Notes: a model not told the origin generated them from the letters alone. Shown: positions 7,270 through 17,889, numbered from the stretch's first letter. The stretch: 22,154 bases of DNA from Pseudomonadota bacterium (GCA_022600395.1 JAHZKM010000090.1:1-22154), one strand, 5' to 3'. Program-made: numbers and translations.

Positions 7270-8787
7270 ATGTGCGGCATTGTTGGCATTCTATCTACTA
7301 CTAAAAAAGACACAGCAGTCTATATCTATGACGCTTTAACCATTCTTCAGCATCGCGGCCAAGACGCAGCAGGTATTGTTACTGCCCACAAAGGTCGATT
7401 CTACATGCGTAAATCGAATGGCTTGGTTAAAAATGCGTTTAGAACCAGACACATGGCTTCTCTGTTGGGCGATATGGGCATTGGTCATGTGCGCTATCCA
7501 ACAGCTGGCAGTTCAAGTGGCGCAGAGGCTCAGCCTTTTTATGTTAACTCTCCTTATGGGATTGCTTTTGCTCACAACGGCAACTTAACCAACACTAAAG
7601 AGTTAGCAAAAGAATTGTTTGAACAAGACCGAAGACACATTAACACCAATTCTGACTCTGAAATCTTGCTTAACATTTTTGCCAGCGAGCTTGATAAACA
7701 AAAAAAACAACATATTAACGAACAAGATATTTTTGCTTCGGTCAGGAAGGTTCACAAGCGTGTTCGCGGCGCTTATGCCACTATTGGCATTATTCCGGGT
7801 TTTGGCATTTTCGGATTTAGAGATCCGAATGGTATTCGTCCGCTTATCCTTGGAAAGCGAACAACCAAAGGCGGCACAAAACACATGCTTGCCTCAGAAA
7901 GTGTTGCATTAACTGCGCTTGGATACGAAATAACCCAAGATATAAAACCTGGAGAGGCGGTTGTTATTGATCGAGAAGGTAATATCATGATACAACAATG
8001 TGCTGAAGCGCCAAAATATTCACCTTGTATTTTTGAATTCGTCTACTTTGCCAGACCTGATTCTGTAATCGATGATATTTCTGTTTACAAAACTAGATTA
8101 AGAATGGGTGAGCGTTTAGCAGCTAAAATTCATAAAGAATGGCATGATGAAAAAATTGACGTTGTTATCCCTATTCCTGACACTTCTCGAGTATCAGCAT
8201 TGCAACTAGCAAATGAGCTTGATGTTAAATACTCTGAAGGTTTGATTAAAAATCGCTATATTGCTCGCACATTTATCATGCCTGGGCAAAAATTACGTAA
8301 AAAATCTGTTAGACAAAAACTAAGTGCAATAGAGCTTGAGTTTAAGGGAAAAAATGTTCTTCTAGTTGATGATTCAATCGTGCGAGGAACCACTAGTGAG
8401 CAAATTGTAAAAATGGCTCGAGATGCTGGCGCTAAAAAAGTCTTTTTTGCTTCTGCTGCGCCTGCTGTTCGCTACCCTAACGTATATGGTATTGACATGG
8501 CCAGTGAAAAAGAGTTTGTCGCTCACAAAAGAACTACAGAAGAAGTCTGTCAAACTATTGGTGCTGATAGGCTCATTTATCAAGACTTGGAAGACCTGAT
8601 TTGGTGTGTTCGACAAGGCAATAAAAACATTACACAATTTGACTGCTCTTGTTTTGATGGAGAATATATCACAGGTGACATTAATCAAAAATACTTGGAT
8701 AATATTGAAGCTATTAGAGCAGACTCAGTTAAAGAAAAAAACCATACCAACGAAAGCTCGGAACTTATCTGTAATGATGTAGAATGA
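7270..8787 (+). CDS. purF: Amidophosphoribosyltransferase
   Basis: First committed enzyme of purine synthesis; it moves the glutamine amide onto PRPP to form phosphoribosylamine. The protein has 505 residues, the same as E. coli PurF. Met1 is followed by the N-terminal nucleophile Cys2 in MCGIVGI, so no propeptide is present. The glutaminase domain shows [11 protein letters not shown] and [10 protein letters not shown], and the PRPP loop [13 protein letters not shown] is at 363-375. AAGGAAAA at the end of the upstream gene supplies the ribosome binding site. The order cvpA-purF-metZ is as in Pseudomonas. In enterics PurR regulates this operon, but no PurR-like operator was recognised here. 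Confidence 0.98.
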   Translation: MCGIVGILSTTKKDTAVYIYDALTILQHRGQDAAGIVTAHKGRFYMRKSNGLVKNAFRTRHMASLLGDMGIGHVRYPTAGSSSGAEAQPFYVNSPYGIAFAHNGNLTNTKELAKELFEQDRRHINTNSDSEILLNIFASELDKQKKQHINEQDIFASVRKVHKRVRGAYATIGIIPGFGIFGFRDPNGIRPLILGKRTTKGGTKHMLASESVALTALGYEITQDIKPGEAVVIDREGNIMIQQCAEAPKYSPCIFEFVYFARPDSVIDDISVYKTRLRMGERLAAKIHKEWHDEKIDVVIPIPDTSRVSALQLANELDVKYSEGLIKNRYIARTFIMPGQKLRKKSVRQKLSAIELEFKGKNVLLVDDSIVRGTTSEQIVKMARDAGAKKVFFASAAPAVRYPNVYGIDMASEKEFVAHKRTTEEVCQTIGADRLIYQDLEDLIWCVRQGNKNITQFDCSCFDGEYITGDINQKYLDNIEAIRADSVKEKNHTNESSELICNDVE

Positions 8788-8814
8788 ACTTCATGTACTA
8801 ATTATTGAAAACTA

Positions 8815-9978
8815 ATGACAACTCTTAATTTTAATACTCAAGCCATTCGAGAAGGCTACCGTATGACAACTGAACAGGAGCATTCTGAAGCAATATTTAT
8901 GACTTCAAGCTTTGTATTTGAATCAGCTGAGCAAGCGGCTAATCGATTTTCTAAAGAAGAGCCTGGTAACATTTATGCACGATTTACCAATCCTACTGTA
9001 GAGGCGTTTGAAAAAAAATTAGCAGCACTGGAAGGTGCTCAAGATTGTGTAGCCACCTCTTCTGGAATGGCTGCTATTTTTGCAACAATCATGACACTCT
9101 TAAAGTCAGGGGATCATATTGTTGCTTCTCGCAGCATGTTTGGCACAACAATTGTTTTGCTTAACGATATTATTTCAAGGTTTAATATTGATATTAGTTT
9201 TGTTGATTTATCAGATTTACAGGCTTGGCAGAATGCTATTACCCAAGATACCAAGCTCTTCTTACTCGAAACCCCTTCTAACCCTTTAGGACATGTAGTT
9301 GATATAGAAGCTCTGAGTAAGATTTCTAAAAATCATGGTATTTTATTAGCTGTTGATAATTGCCTATTAACCCCGGCACTGCAAAACCCTATCGCACTAG
9401 GTGCGGATATCGTTATCCATTCTGCCACTAAATATATTGATGGACAAGGTCGCTGTTTAGCAGGTGCAGTATTAGGCACAACTGATATTATTGAACAAGT
9501 TCATGGATTTGTCAGAACTACTGGCCCCAGTTTAAGCGCTTTTAACGCCTGGATTGTTCTTAAAGGCCTAGATACACTAAGTTTAAGAATGGAAGCACAT
9601 TCAAAGAATGCTATGAAGATGGCATTGTGGCTAGAACAGCAGAACAATATAGAAAAGGTTTATTATTTAGGACTAGAATCTCATCCACACCATCAATTAG
9701 CTAAAATACAACAATCTGGATTTGGCGGCATTGTCTCTTTCGAAGTTAAAGGAGGCCTTAAATCGGCTTTTAAGCTCATTAATGCGACAGAAATTTTTTC
9801 GATTACTGCCAATCTTGGCGATACGAAGTCGACGATCACTCATCCTGCCAGCACAACTCATGGACGACTAACAGATGATGAGAAGTCATATGCCAATATC
9901 TCTGAAGGATTAATCAGACTCTCTATTGGTCTTGAGAATATAGATGATTTGATGGCAGATATAAGTAAAGGACTTTAA
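8815..9978 (+). CDS. metZ: O-succinylhomoserine sulfhydrylase
   Basis: PLP enzyme of the Cys/Met metabolism family that makes homocysteine from O-succinylhomoserine and sulfide by direct sulfhydrylation. It has 387 residues. The PLP lysine is Lys206 in HSATKYIDGQGR, and Asp181 in LAVDN contacts the pyridine nitrogen. ARFTNPTVEAFEKKLAALEGA (55-75) and SSGMAAI (82-88) carry the cofactor phosphate contacts. The N-terminal EHSEAIFMTSSFVF segment and the position after purF favour MetZ over cystathionine gamma-synthase or MetY. The acyl group used (succinyl or acetyl) is inferred from this subgroup. The start lacks a good ribosome binding site, but an alternative Met17 would remove conserved residues. 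The 27-base gap to purF suggests one transcript. Sulfide use would fit a sulfur-metabolising host. Confidence 0.9.
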   Translation: MTTLNFNTQAIREGYRMTTEQEHSEAIFMTSSFVFESAEQAANRFSKEEPGNIYARFTNPTVEAFEKKLAALEGAQDCVATSSGMAAIFATIMTLLKSGDHIVASRSMFGTTIVLLNDIISRFNIDISFVDLSDLQAWQNAITQDTKLFLLETPSNPLGHVVDIEALSKISKNHGILLAVDNCLLTPALQNPIALGADIVIHSATKYIDGQGRCLAGAVLGTTDIIEQVHGFVRTTGPSLSAFNAWIVLKGLDTLSLRMEAHSKNAMKMALWLEQQNNIEKVYYLGLESHPHHQLAKIQQSGFGGIVSFEVKGGLKSAFKLINATEIFSITANLGDTKSTITHPASTTHGRLTDDEKSYANISEGLIRLSIGLENIDDLMADISKGL

Positions 9979-9980
9979 TG

Positions 9981-9986
9981 TATAAT
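9981..9986 (+). promoter_or_regulatory. Possible -10 box for fabAB
   Basis: TATAAT at 9981-9986 lies directly after the metZ stop codon and 29 bases before the fabA start. A TG immediately precedes it. No convincing -35 is seen 16-18 bases upstream, so it may be a promoter helped by the TG or by an activator. Confidence 0.4.
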
Positions 9987-10014
9987 TTCAGCAAAATAGA
10001 CATAAGGTAACTCT

Positions 10015-10521
10015 ATGCAAAACTCATATTCATACGAAGAATTAATCCGATGTGGCAACGGTGAATTATTTGGCCCTGGCAATGCACAATTACCACAACC
10101 ACCTATGCTTATGTTTGATAGAATCACTCATATCTCAGATGAAGGTGGTGCGCATGGTAAAGGTGAAATTATTGCTGAACTTGATATTAAGCCTGATTTA
10201 TGGTTTTTCAACTGTCACTTTAACAATGACCCGGTCATGCCCGGCTGCTTAGGGTTGGATGCCATGTGGCAATTAATTGGCTTTCATTTAGGCTGGTTAG
10301 GCGGACCAGGGCGCGGTCGCGCACTAGGTGGCAATATTAAATTTACTGGGCAAGTATTGCCCTCAGCTAAAAAAATAACTTATCGTATCAATCTTAAACG
10401 TGTAATTGCTCGAAAGCTTTACATGGGTATTGCTGATGCAACGATGGAAGTAGATGGGAAAATAATCTATGAAGCCAACGACCTAAAAGTAGGTCTATTT
10501 ACTGATACGAGTGCTTTTTAA
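10015..10521 (+). CDS. fabA: 3-hydroxydecanoyl-ACP dehydratase/isomerase
   Basis: Dehydrates 3-hydroxydecanoyl-ACP and isomerises trans-2- to cis-3-decenoyl-ACP, the branch point to unsaturated fatty acids. The protein has 168 residues (E. coli FabA 172). The hot-dog fold motif [20 protein letters not shown] (63-82) holds the catalytic His68 and Asp82, matching His70 and Asp84 of E. coli. [14 protein letters not shown] follows. The isomerase-competent FabA, rather than FabZ, is indicated by length, the [10 protein letters not shown] segment and the fabB partner. AAGGTAA supplies the ribosome binding site. The stop and the fabB start share one base (TAATG), so translation is coupled. Confidence 0.97.
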   Translation: MQNSYSYEELIRCGNGELFGPGNAQLPQPPMLMFDRITHISDEGGAHGKGEIIAELDIKPDLWFFNCHFNNDPVMPGCLGLDAMWQLIGFHLGWLGGPGRGRALGGNIKFTGQVLPSAKKITYRINLKRVIARKLYMGIADATMEVDGKIIYEANDLKVGLFTDTSAF

Positions 10522-11738
10522 TGAATAGAGTTGTTATCACTGGAATGGGGATTGTTTCTAGCTTAGGCGCAAACTGCGACGAAGTTTTAGAATCCTTAAA
10601 AACAGCAAAATCTGGTATAAAATTTGATGAAAAATACGCAGAGTTGGGACTTAGATCGCACGTTTCTGGACAAATAGCTGAAGTCGATCCAAGCACAATT
10701 ATTGATCGAAAAATGATGCGCTTTATGGCAGACGCTGCTATTTACAACGCCATTGCACTAGATCAAGCTATCAACCAAGCTGGACTTACCGAAGAGCAAG
10801 TATCCAACCCACGCACAGGTCTAATTATGGGATCAGGCGGCGCTTCAAACCAAAATGTGGTTGAAGCCGCTGACATTTTAAGAGAAAAAGGTATCAAACG
10901 TGTAGGGCCTTACCGCGTTCCGCGAACAATGGGTTCAACAACATCAGCCTGCTTGTCGACCATGTTTAAAATTAAAGGAATTAATTACTCAATTAGCTCA
11001 GCCTGTTCGACATCGGCTCACTGTATTGGTAATGCCATGGAACAAATTCAACTAGGCAAACAAGATGTTGTATTTGCGGGTGGTGGTGAAGAGCTAGACT
11101 GGTCACTAACCATGTTATTCGACGCGATGGGTGCACTCTCTAGCAAATATAATGAAACGCCTAATAAGGCTTCTCGTGCTTACGATGCTGATCGTGATGG
11201 TTTTGTTATCTCTGGTGGTGGTGGTGCCTTAGTATTAGAATCACTAGAGCACGCGCAAGCTCGCGGTGCCACTATACTAGCAGAGCTTACAGGTTACGGT
11301 GCAACCTCTGACGGTTATGACATGGTTGCACCATCAGGGGAAGGTGCAAGGCGCTGTATGGAGCTTGCCATCTCAACTGTTGATGGTCCAATTGATTATA
11401 TCAATGCACATGGTACATCAACCCCTGTGGGTGATGTTAAAGAATTGGGTGCTATTAAAGAAGTTTTCGGTGACAATATACCAAGTGTAGGCTCAACAAA
11501 GTCTCTATCAGGTCATGCATTAGGTGCTGCAGGTGTGAATGAAGCGATTTATTCACTACTTATGATGGAAAACAATTTTATGGCTGAATCTGTCAATATT
11601 GAAAATCTTGATGAGGCTGCTGAAGGAGTGCCAATCGTTCGTTCAACTACTATTCAATCAATTAATCGAGTGATGTCGAATAGTTTTGGATTTGGTGGCA
11701 CGAATGCTTGTTTGGTATTTGAAAAATTTAATACTTAG
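10521..11738 (+). CDS. fabB: 3-oxoacyl-ACP synthase I (KAS I)
   Basis: Condensing enzyme that elongates the cis-3-decenoyl-ACP made by FabA. The protein has 405 residues, as in E. coli (406). The catalytic triad is Cys162 in SSACSTSAH, His297 in [12 protein letters not shown] and His332 in [11 protein letters not shown], the Cys-His-His set of true KAS I/II enzymes. The FGFGGTNA loop is present near the C-terminus. Assignment to FabB rather than FabF rests on the fabA-fabB overlap and on the family-typical N-terminus [15 protein letters not shown] strong terminator follows. Confidence 0.97.
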   Translation: MNRVVITGMGIVSSLGANCDEVLESLKTAKSGIKFDEKYAELGLRSHVSGQIAEVDPSTIIDRKMMRFMADAAIYNAIALDQAINQAGLTEEQVSNPRTGLIMGSGGASNQNVVEAADILREKGIKRVGPYRVPRTMGSTTSACLSTMFKIKGINYSISSACSTSAHCIGNAMEQIQLGKQDVVFAGGGEELDWSLTMLFDAMGALSSKYNETPNKASRAYDADRDGFVISGGGGALVLESLEHAQARGATILAELTGYGATSDGYDMVAPSGEGARRCMELAISTVDGPIDYINAHGTSTPVGDVKELGAIKEVFGDNIPSVGSTKSLSGHALGAAGVNEAIYSLLMMENNFMAESVNIENLDEAAEGVPIVRSTTIQSINRVMSNSFGFGGTNACLVFEKFNT

Positions 11739-11753
11739 TTCAAGAAAAAAACA

Positions 11754-11786
11754 TTAAAAAAGCCGCCTAATTAGCGGCTTTTTTAA
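11754..11786. terminator. Bidirectional rho-independent terminator between fabB and secF
   Basis: A 13-bp stem, TTAAAAAAGCCGC (11754-11766) paired with GCGGCTTTTTTAA (11774-11786), closes a seven-base loop. The GC core sits beside a T run on both strands. It therefore can stop both the fabAB transcript and the convergent sec transcript, whose stop codon lies 17 bases away. Confidence 0.93.
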
Positions 11787-11802
11787 CACTTACGACTCAG
11801 TC

Positions 11803-12729
11803 TTAAGGTCTTGTATCAACTTCCTGTTTTTCTTTCTCTGAAGGCAACATATCCTCTTTAGTAATACCCATAACCAGGATCACTGAACTTGCCACATAAA
11901 TAGAAGAGTAAGTACCAATTAAAACACCGACCAATAATGCCATGGCAAAGCTATGAATAATCTCTCCACCCAAAAAGAATAAAGCCAACAACACCAATAA
12001 AGTTGTTAGTGAGGTCATAATGGTTCTCGATAATGTTTGATTTAACGCACCATTAACAATTTTTGCTGGATCAACATGACGTGTTGATAGAAAGTTTTCC
12101 CGAATTCGATCAAAAACAACAATGGTGTCATTAAGAGAATAACCAATCACTGCAAGAATAGCCGCCAATACAGTTAGATCAAATTCAAATTCAAATAAAG
12201 AAAAAAAGCCTAAAGTTATAATAACATCATGAATCAAGGCCGAAATAGAGCCTAGTGCAAAACGATATTCGAAGCGAAATGCTACATAAATCAAAATACC
12301 AATCAATGCATATAGCATTGCCAAGCCTCCGTCATTGGTTAGCTCTTCGCCAACCTTTGGACCAACAAACTCAACTCGACGAATATCGACATCATCGCCC
12401 AAAAGTCTGATAATTTTCGTACTAAGCTTAGCACTTGAAATTGTTTGCGGTTCAAGTCGGATTAAAATTTCATTAGTTGAGCCAAAATACTGAACATTGG
12501 CACCATTGAAACCAGACTCGGTCAATGTTTTACGAATCTCCGATAAATCGGCACTCTGCTGATAACCCACTTCAATCAAGGTGCCACCAGTAAAATCAAT
12601 GCCCAACTTAAGTCCGTTAGTTGATAAAGAAAAAACACTAAGCGCAATCAAAACAGTAGAGAGAATGACTGCATACATACGCTTTCCAACAAAATCAATA
12701 GTCGGAATATTTAAAGCTTTCAGGCTCAT
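11803..12729 (-). CDS. secF: Protein translocase subunit SecF
   Basis: Inner-membrane partner of SecD that uses the proton gradient to help exported proteins leave the Sec channel on the periplasmic side. The 308-residue protein (E. coli 323) has a first membrane segment at about 17-36, the GIDFTGGTLIEV motif (43-54) opening the periplasmic domain, and five C-terminal membrane segments including NDTIVVFDRIREN near residue 200. It overlaps secD by four bases (ATGA) with GAGGAG upstream of its ATG, which is coupled translation. Confidence 0.97.
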   Translation of the reverse strand: MSLKALNIPTIDFVGKRMYAVILSTVLIALSVFSLSTNGLKLGIDFTGGTLIEVGYQQSADLSEIRKTLTESGFNGANVQYFGSTNEILIRLEPQTISSAKLSTKIIRLLGDDVDIRRVEFVGPKVGEELTNDGGLAMLYALIGILIYVAFRFEYRFALGSISALIHDVIITLGFFSLFEFEFDLTVLAAILAVIGYSLNDTIVVFDRIRENFLSTRHVDPAKIVNGALNQTLSRTIMTSLTTLLVLLALFFLGGEIIHSFAMALLVGVLIGTYSSIYVASSVILVMGITKEDMLPSEKEKQEVDTRP

Positions 12730-14579
12730 ATCGAAATCTCCTCTAACTTCTTGCCACCATAAATTTTGTTAATAATGGCGCGCGACACAATAATGGCGGT
12801 AAACATGGATGTCACAAGACCAATCGACAAAGTAATAGCGAAGCCTTTAATTGGACCCGTCCCAAAACTAAACAAAACTAAAGCGGCAATCAGTGTGGTG
12901 ATATTTGCATCGGCAATAGTCAGCATTGCCTTGTCATAGCCTGCGGCAATGGCTTTTTGAATGTTGCTATCTGAGCCCAATTCTTCTTTAATACGCTCAA
13001 AAATAAGCACATTTGCATCGACTGCCATGCCAACGGTCAGCACAATACCTGCAATCCCTGGCAAAGTTAATGTTGCTTGTAATAATGACAAGACCGCTAC
13101 AATCATGACTAGATTTAGTGTGAGTGCAATATTTGCTACCAGGCCAAAAACACGGTAGCGAAACGCCATAAAAATCAACACCAAAATAAAACCAACAATA
13201 ACACTCATTACGCCTTTGGCAATATTGTCAGCACCTAGACTTGGACCAATCGTGCGCTCTTCAATAATTTCAATAGGCGCCGAAAGCGAGCCTGCTCTTA
13301 ATAAGAGCGACAAGTTTCTAGCTTCACGAGCACTATCAATGCCTGTAATTTGGAATCTAGATGAGAATGTTCCCTGGATGGTGGCCGCATTAATAATATC
13401 CTGAGTCTTTGAGCGATTTTTAACTAATTTGCCATTTTCCAACACGGTTTCAACTTTATTTTCAATAAAGACAACAGCCATACGGTGATGCAAATATCTT
13501 TTAGTGGTATCTAGCATAGCTCGACCACCAGCGCTATCTAATGTAATGTTTACCATCGGCGCAGCATTCTCTGAGTCAACACCTGAAGCCGCACCAGTAA
13601 TATTCTCGCCCGTTGCAATTACACGTGTTTTAAGCAATAATGGGCGTCCATCTCTAAAATAATACAGCTTAGAGCCGATCGGAGCTCTGCCAGACTGAAT
13701 GGCAATTTGCGGGTCATTTTTCTCATCAACTAAACGAAATTCCAGTGTCGCTACAGCGCCCAAAATTTCTTTTGCACGCGCCGTATCTTGCACGCCTGGA
13801 AGCTGTACAACAATTCGCTCTAAACCCTGTTGCTGGATAATAGGCTCTGCCACACCAAGCTCATTGACTCGATTTCTTAATGTGGTTATATTTTGTTTGA
13901 GTGCATGGATTTTAGCTTCCGACAAAGCGCTGTCAGTAATGCCAATACTCACAAACAAATCATCCTCATGAGCAACATCCAAAACTATTAAATCGCTTAA
14001 TTCAGATTTGATCAAACCTAAACCAGTGTCCTTTGCCACTGGTGTTTTAAAATGCACCAATAACGAATCCTTTTCTTTTTTGATGCTTTTATAGAGTCGA
14101 TCTTGTCGCAACAACGTGCGCAACTCGTTATAAGATTTATCAAGCGAACTATTAGCTACCGCCTGCATATCAACCTCTAAAAGAAAATGGACCCCACCAC
14201 GCAGATCTAAACCAAGAGACATTGCCTTGCCTCCTAAGCTTGACAACCATGATGGAATAGATGGAGCTAAGTTGAGGGCTGTTACATAATTACGACCCAT
14301 TTTTTGTTTTAGGACTTCCTTGGCACCTAGTTGAGACTTAGTATCCTCAAATCTTGCCAAAACTCGACGACCAACTAGTTCGATTGATTTATAACTTACC
14401 TTTTGTTCATCTAGTATTATTTTAACTTTATCTAAGTCAGCCTCAACAACTGCCGCATCACCTGCAGCAGAAATTTGCACTGCCAAATCCGATCCATAAA
14501 TATTCGGTAAAGCATATAAGGCTGACAGCAATAAAAAGAATGCGATTAACGTATTCTTAAGTGCAGAAAATTGATTCAT
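12726..14579 (-). CDS. secD: Protein translocase subunit SecD
   Basis: Works with SecF and YajC in the Sec translocon accessory complex. The 617-residue protein matches E. coli SecD (615). An N-terminal membrane segment (about 8-26) is followed by a large periplasmic domain with the conserved LGLDLRGGVHFLLEVD block (122-137). A second periplasmic region follows, then the C-terminal membrane bundle with AVDANVLIFERIKEEL near 518-533, whose Asp is the conserved intramembrane acidic residue. No good ribosome binding site precedes its ATG, and it lies 16 bases after yajC, so translation probably depends on the upstream gene. Confidence 0.97.
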   Translation of the reverse strand: MNQFSALKNTLIAFFLLLSALYALPNIYGSDLAVQISAAGDAAVVEADLDKVKIILDEQKVSYKSIELVGRRVLARFEDTKSQLGAKEVLKQKMGRNYVTALNLAPSIPSWLSSLGGKAMSLGLDLRGGVHFLLEVDMQAVANSSLDKSYNELRTLLRQDRLYKSIKKEKDSLLVHFKTPVAKDTGLGLIKSELSDLIVLDVAHEDDLFVSIGITDSALSEAKIHALKQNITTLRNRVNELGVAEPIIQQQGLERIVVQLPGVQDTARAKEILGAVATLEFRLVDEKNDPQIAIQSGRAPIGSKLYYFRDGRPLLLKTRVIATGENITGAASGVDSENAAPMVNITLDSAGGRAMLDTTKRYLHHRMAVVFIENKVETVLENGKLVKNRSKTQDIINAATIQGTFSSRFQITGIDSAREARNLSLLLRAGSLSAPIEIIEERTIGPSLGADNIAKGVMSVIVGFILVLIFMAFRYRVFGLVANIALTLNLVMIVAVLSLLQATLTLPGIAGIVLTVGMAVDANVLIFERIKEELGSDSNIQKAIAAGYDKAMLTIADANITTLIAALVLFSFGTGPIKGFAITLSIGLVTSMFTAIIVSRAIINKIYGGKKLEEISI

Positions 14580-14595
14580 AGGGGCTTTGGGTTAA

Positions 14596-14931
14596 TTAAA
14601 TTTTGGCACTACCTTTAGGTAATTTTTGATTAATACCTTGTTTTTGTACTTTAACTACAACATTTTGCGCAATTTCTAAAGTGGCAAAAGATTCATCAAC
14701 AGATTTCACCTTTCCAACAACACCGCCATTTGTCACCACTTCGTCACCCTCTTTTAAAGCACCTAATAAAGTTTTATGTTCTTTTGCACGTTTTTGCTGA
14801 GGTCTGATGAGTAAAAAATACATCAGCACAAACATGATAATCAAAAATGGCAAGCCACCCATTGGGTCACCGGCACCATTAGCTGCGTCTTCTGCGTATG
14901 CAGGGGCAATCATTAAATCTAATAAATTCAT
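14596..14931 (-). CDS. yajC: Sec translocon accessory protein YajC
   Basis: A 111-residue single-span protein that associates with SecDF and the SecYEG channel. The membrane segment (about 25-42) ends in the family motif LIRPQQKRAKEHK, followed by LKEGDEVVTNGG and a small SH3-like domain. The N-terminus contains a PAYAEDAANGAG stretch before the membrane segment. AGGAG upstream of the ATG is a good ribosome binding site. It is the first sec gene of the operon and lies 17 bases after serS. In many gammaproteobacteria this place upstream of yajC is held by tgt. Confidence 0.96.
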   Translation of the reverse strand: MNLLDLMIAPAYAEDAANGAGDPMGGLPFLIIMFVLMYFLLIRPQQKRAKEHKTLLGALKEGDEVVTNGGVVGKVKSVDESFATLEIAQNVVVKVQKQGINQKLPKGSAKI

Positions 14932-14948
14932 CTTTTTTCTCCTATTAA

Positions 14949-16253
<1,305 letters not shown>

Positions 16254-16262
16254 TTATATTGG

Positions 16263-16293
16263 TTTGAAATTCTTTTAGACCTAAGAATTCAAA
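16263..16293. repeat. Inverted repeat in the serS/rhodanese intergenic region
   Basis: TTTGAAATTCTT (16263-16274) pairs with AAGAATTCAAA (16283-16293) apart from one bulged A, with an eight-base loop. It sits in the 83-base divergent region and would lie in the serS leader or at its promoter. No T-box features are present. It may be an operator or a leader hairpin. Confidence 0.4.
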
Positions 16294-16318
16294 TAAAACT
16301 TATTACGGAAATTATACT

Positions 16319-16606
16319 ATGTTTAACTCTTTTTCATCTACAGATGCATGCAAACTATTAGCTAAAGGCGCCCAACTTGTCGATGTCAGAACAGCGGCGG
16401 AGTTTGCTCGTGGCGCACTGCCAAACGCTATCAGTTTGCCACTTCAAGGCATTATGAATGCCAACAATGTCATTGACAAAGACAAAGCAATTATTTTATA
16501 TTGTTTAAGTGGTGCTCGTTCAGCAACCGCCAAAAACTACCTGACACAGATGGGCTTTACAGAAGTACATGATCTAGGTTCGTTCAAAAACTACAACTGC
16601 GAATAA
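16319..16606 (+). CDS. Single-domain rhodanese-like sulfurtransferase
   Basis: A 95-residue cytoplasmic rhodanese domain, the size of GlpE and related proteins. The LVDVRTAAEFARGALPNAISLP segment (20-41) is the CH2A-type motif. The active site is Cys62 in YCLSGARSA, a six-residue loop CLSGAR with Arg67, which fits sulfur-transfer rhodaneses rather than Cdc25-like phosphatases. It probably carries sulfane sulfur as a persulfide, but acceptor and donor are not known. GGA precedes the ATG at modest strength. It is divergent from serS and is followed by a palindromic site before the next gene. Confidence 0.9.
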   Translation: MFNSFSSTDACKLLAKGAQLVDVRTAAEFARGALPNAISLPLQGIMNANNVIDKDKAIILYCLSGARSATAKNYLTQMGFTEVHDLGSFKNYNCE

Positions 16607-16617
16607 TTTCCCTTTGC

Positions 16618-16631
16618 AATTACCGGTAATT
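16618..16631. promoter_or_regulatory. Perfect 14-bp palindrome, possible operator
   Basis: AATTACCGGTAATT is its own reverse complement. It lies between the rhodanese stop (16606) and the next start (16686), where a promoter for the second gene could be. A looser outer pair, GCAAT (16616-16620) with ATTGC (16640-16644), overlaps its left edge. The form is that of a dimeric repressor site; no known regulator is recognised. Confidence 0.4.
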
Positions 16632-16685
16632 ACTTCTGTATTGCTTGTTAAAATTCTCTTATTTTAGAAAAAGCAGCAATATTAA

Positions 16686-17351
16686 ATGAGAGTCAAAAGT
16701 ACCTGGCACAAAACTCAAATCAAAACCATTGATGATATTGCTGGAGCGCTCGCATTTAACGCTTGGCGCATTACCAAAAACCAACTAACCGACCTGATCA
16801 ATGAAGCTTATGTGATTGAAAAAGAACAAGTTTTTGATGTGATTCAAGAATATTTGTGCTATTTAATTCAATGTGTCGATAGGCTAACCTTCGACATTCT
16901 TGATGCTAAAAAACGTCAAGAACTCGTCATCGCGCTTGCCAAACAATCTGCTGATTATTATCACGAAAACAAAGGTGAACGCATTGGAGCTGGCGACCAT
17001 TGGCAGGAGTTTATCCAAACTTATAACGAGCGCGCACAAGATTATAGCGATTACGCCTTTCAAGATAGCGAACCTAACTATTTATTCATGCGCTATTTTG
17101 GCGAAAAAATCAAACACGCCATGACGGCAGTAGACGATAAATGGATCATTCAACAAATAGTTGAAATTCAAGCGCCCAAAGCTTTTCAAGCTATTCGAAA
17201 AAGCGTTAATGACTTAGTTTCTGTCAAACAAATTATCTCAAAAGAAGAAAAGGTAGAGAGAGAAAAGGACAAAGTCCCACGCTCTAAACGCAAATCTACA
17301 CGTCAAGACGCCGCCTACAATAACAAATCTTCAAGCGATCATATTGTTTAA
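16686..17351 (+). CDS. Unrecognised helical protein with basic C-terminal tail
   Basis: I do not recognise this 221-residue protein. It looks soluble, with no signal peptide or membrane segment, and mostly alpha-helical. Residues 1-95 begin with a WHKTQIKTIDDIAGALAFNAW stretch split by helices rich in Ile, Leu and Glu. A distinctive segment GERIGAGDHWQEF, then YNERAQDYSDYAF (about 97-125), is the part most likely to be conserved. The last 45 residues are strongly charged, with Lys/Arg clusters such as KVPRSKRKSTR near 196-206, and could bind nucleic acid or membrane phosphate groups. It lies between a rhodanese and trxC, on the same strand, with 79- and 63-base gaps, so co-transcription is possible but not certain. 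The start has no strong ribosome binding site. Confidence 0.75.
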   Translation: MRVKSTWHKTQIKTIDDIAGALAFNAWRITKNQLTDLINEAYVIEKEQVFDVIQEYLCYLIQCVDRLTFDILDAKKRQELVIALAKQSADYYHENKGERIGAGDHWQEFIQTYNERAQDYSDYAFQDSEPNYLFMRYFGEKIKHAMTAVDDKWIIQQIVEIQAPKAFQAIRKSVNDLVSVKQIISKEEKVEREKDKVPRSKRKSTRQDAAYNNKSSSDHIV

Positions 17352-17403
17352 CTTGTAATTTCCTCTAATCGCCCCTAAGTATTAATTAACATTAACAATA
17401 ATT

Positions 17404-17417
17404 AAGGAGTGGCAATG
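17404..17417 (+). promoter_or_regulatory. Ribosome binding site deciding the trxC start
   Basis: AAGGAG (17404-17409) lies five bases before ATG 17415-17417. A GTG at 17409-17411, in the same frame, overlaps this ribosome binding site and so cannot be the start served by it. Confidence 0.75.
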
Positions 17418-17837
17418 ATTACCATGTGTACACATTGTGGCGGACTGAACAACATACCAAGCAATAAACTCAGTAATAACCCAACTTGTGGAAAATGTCA
17501 AAACCCCCTTTATCAGGGCGAACCAATCTCCATGAATGGCGCACAGCTAACTCGCGCAATTGAAAAGACTGATGAGCTTTTAGTGGTAGATTTTTGGGCA
17601 ACTTGGTGTGGACCGTGCCAACAATTTGCACCAACATTTAAACAAGCTGCTAGTCAGCTAGAGCCTAATGCTCGTTTTATTAAAATTGAAACTGAGGCTG
17701 AGCAGACTATCTCCGCTAAATACAGCATTCGCTCTATCCCAACGTTAGTGATGTTTAAAAATGGCCAGGAAATTGATCGTGTATCGGGCGCTTTGAGTAT
17801 AAAAGACCTTACTCATTGGATAAAAAATCATACTTAG
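17415..17837 (+). CDS. trxC: Thioredoxin 2
   Basis: A 140-residue thioredoxin with an N-terminal zinc-binding region, as in E. coli TrxC. The zinc ligands are Cys5 and Cys8 (CTHC) and Cys25 and Cys28 (CGKC). The active site WCGPC is at 64-68 inside VVDFWATWCGPCQQFAP, and the cis-proline loop is IRSIPTLVMFKNGQ. It reduces disulfides in the cytoplasm; in E. coli it belongs to the OxyR peroxide response. I chose ATG 17415, which gives MITMCTHC and aligns with E. coli MNTVCTHC. No terminator is visible in the 52-base convergent gap after the stop. Confidence 0.95.
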   Translation: MITMCTHCGGLNNIPSNKLSNNPTCGKCQNPLYQGEPISMNGAQLTRAIEKTDELLVVDFWATWCGPCQQFAPTFKQAASQLEPNARFIKIETEAEQTISAKYSIRSIPTLVMFKNGQEIDRVSGALSIKDLTHWIKNHT

Positions 17838-17889
17838 AAAAAAACAGGGAATTGATTTGTAGAATTTTTTTTAAGTTAGGATATATAAA

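Noticed and set aside
7603..7912. Overlapping open frames on both strands inside purF
   Set aside because: purF is fully supported over this stretch by family motifs; the others are shadows of its codon pattern.
12581..13971. Several open frames of 60-90 codons on the plus strand opposite secD and secF
   Set aside because: They lie wholly within well-supported genes, lack ribosome binding sites and show no recognisable protein features.
17409..17411. GTG as start of trxC
   Set aside because: It overlaps the AAGGAG ribosome binding site itself; ATG 17415 has correct spacing and aligns with E. coli TrxC.
17838..17889. A terminator between trxC and the convergent membrane protein gene
   Set aside because: The gap has a T run but no stem of useful length, so no terminator can be claimed.
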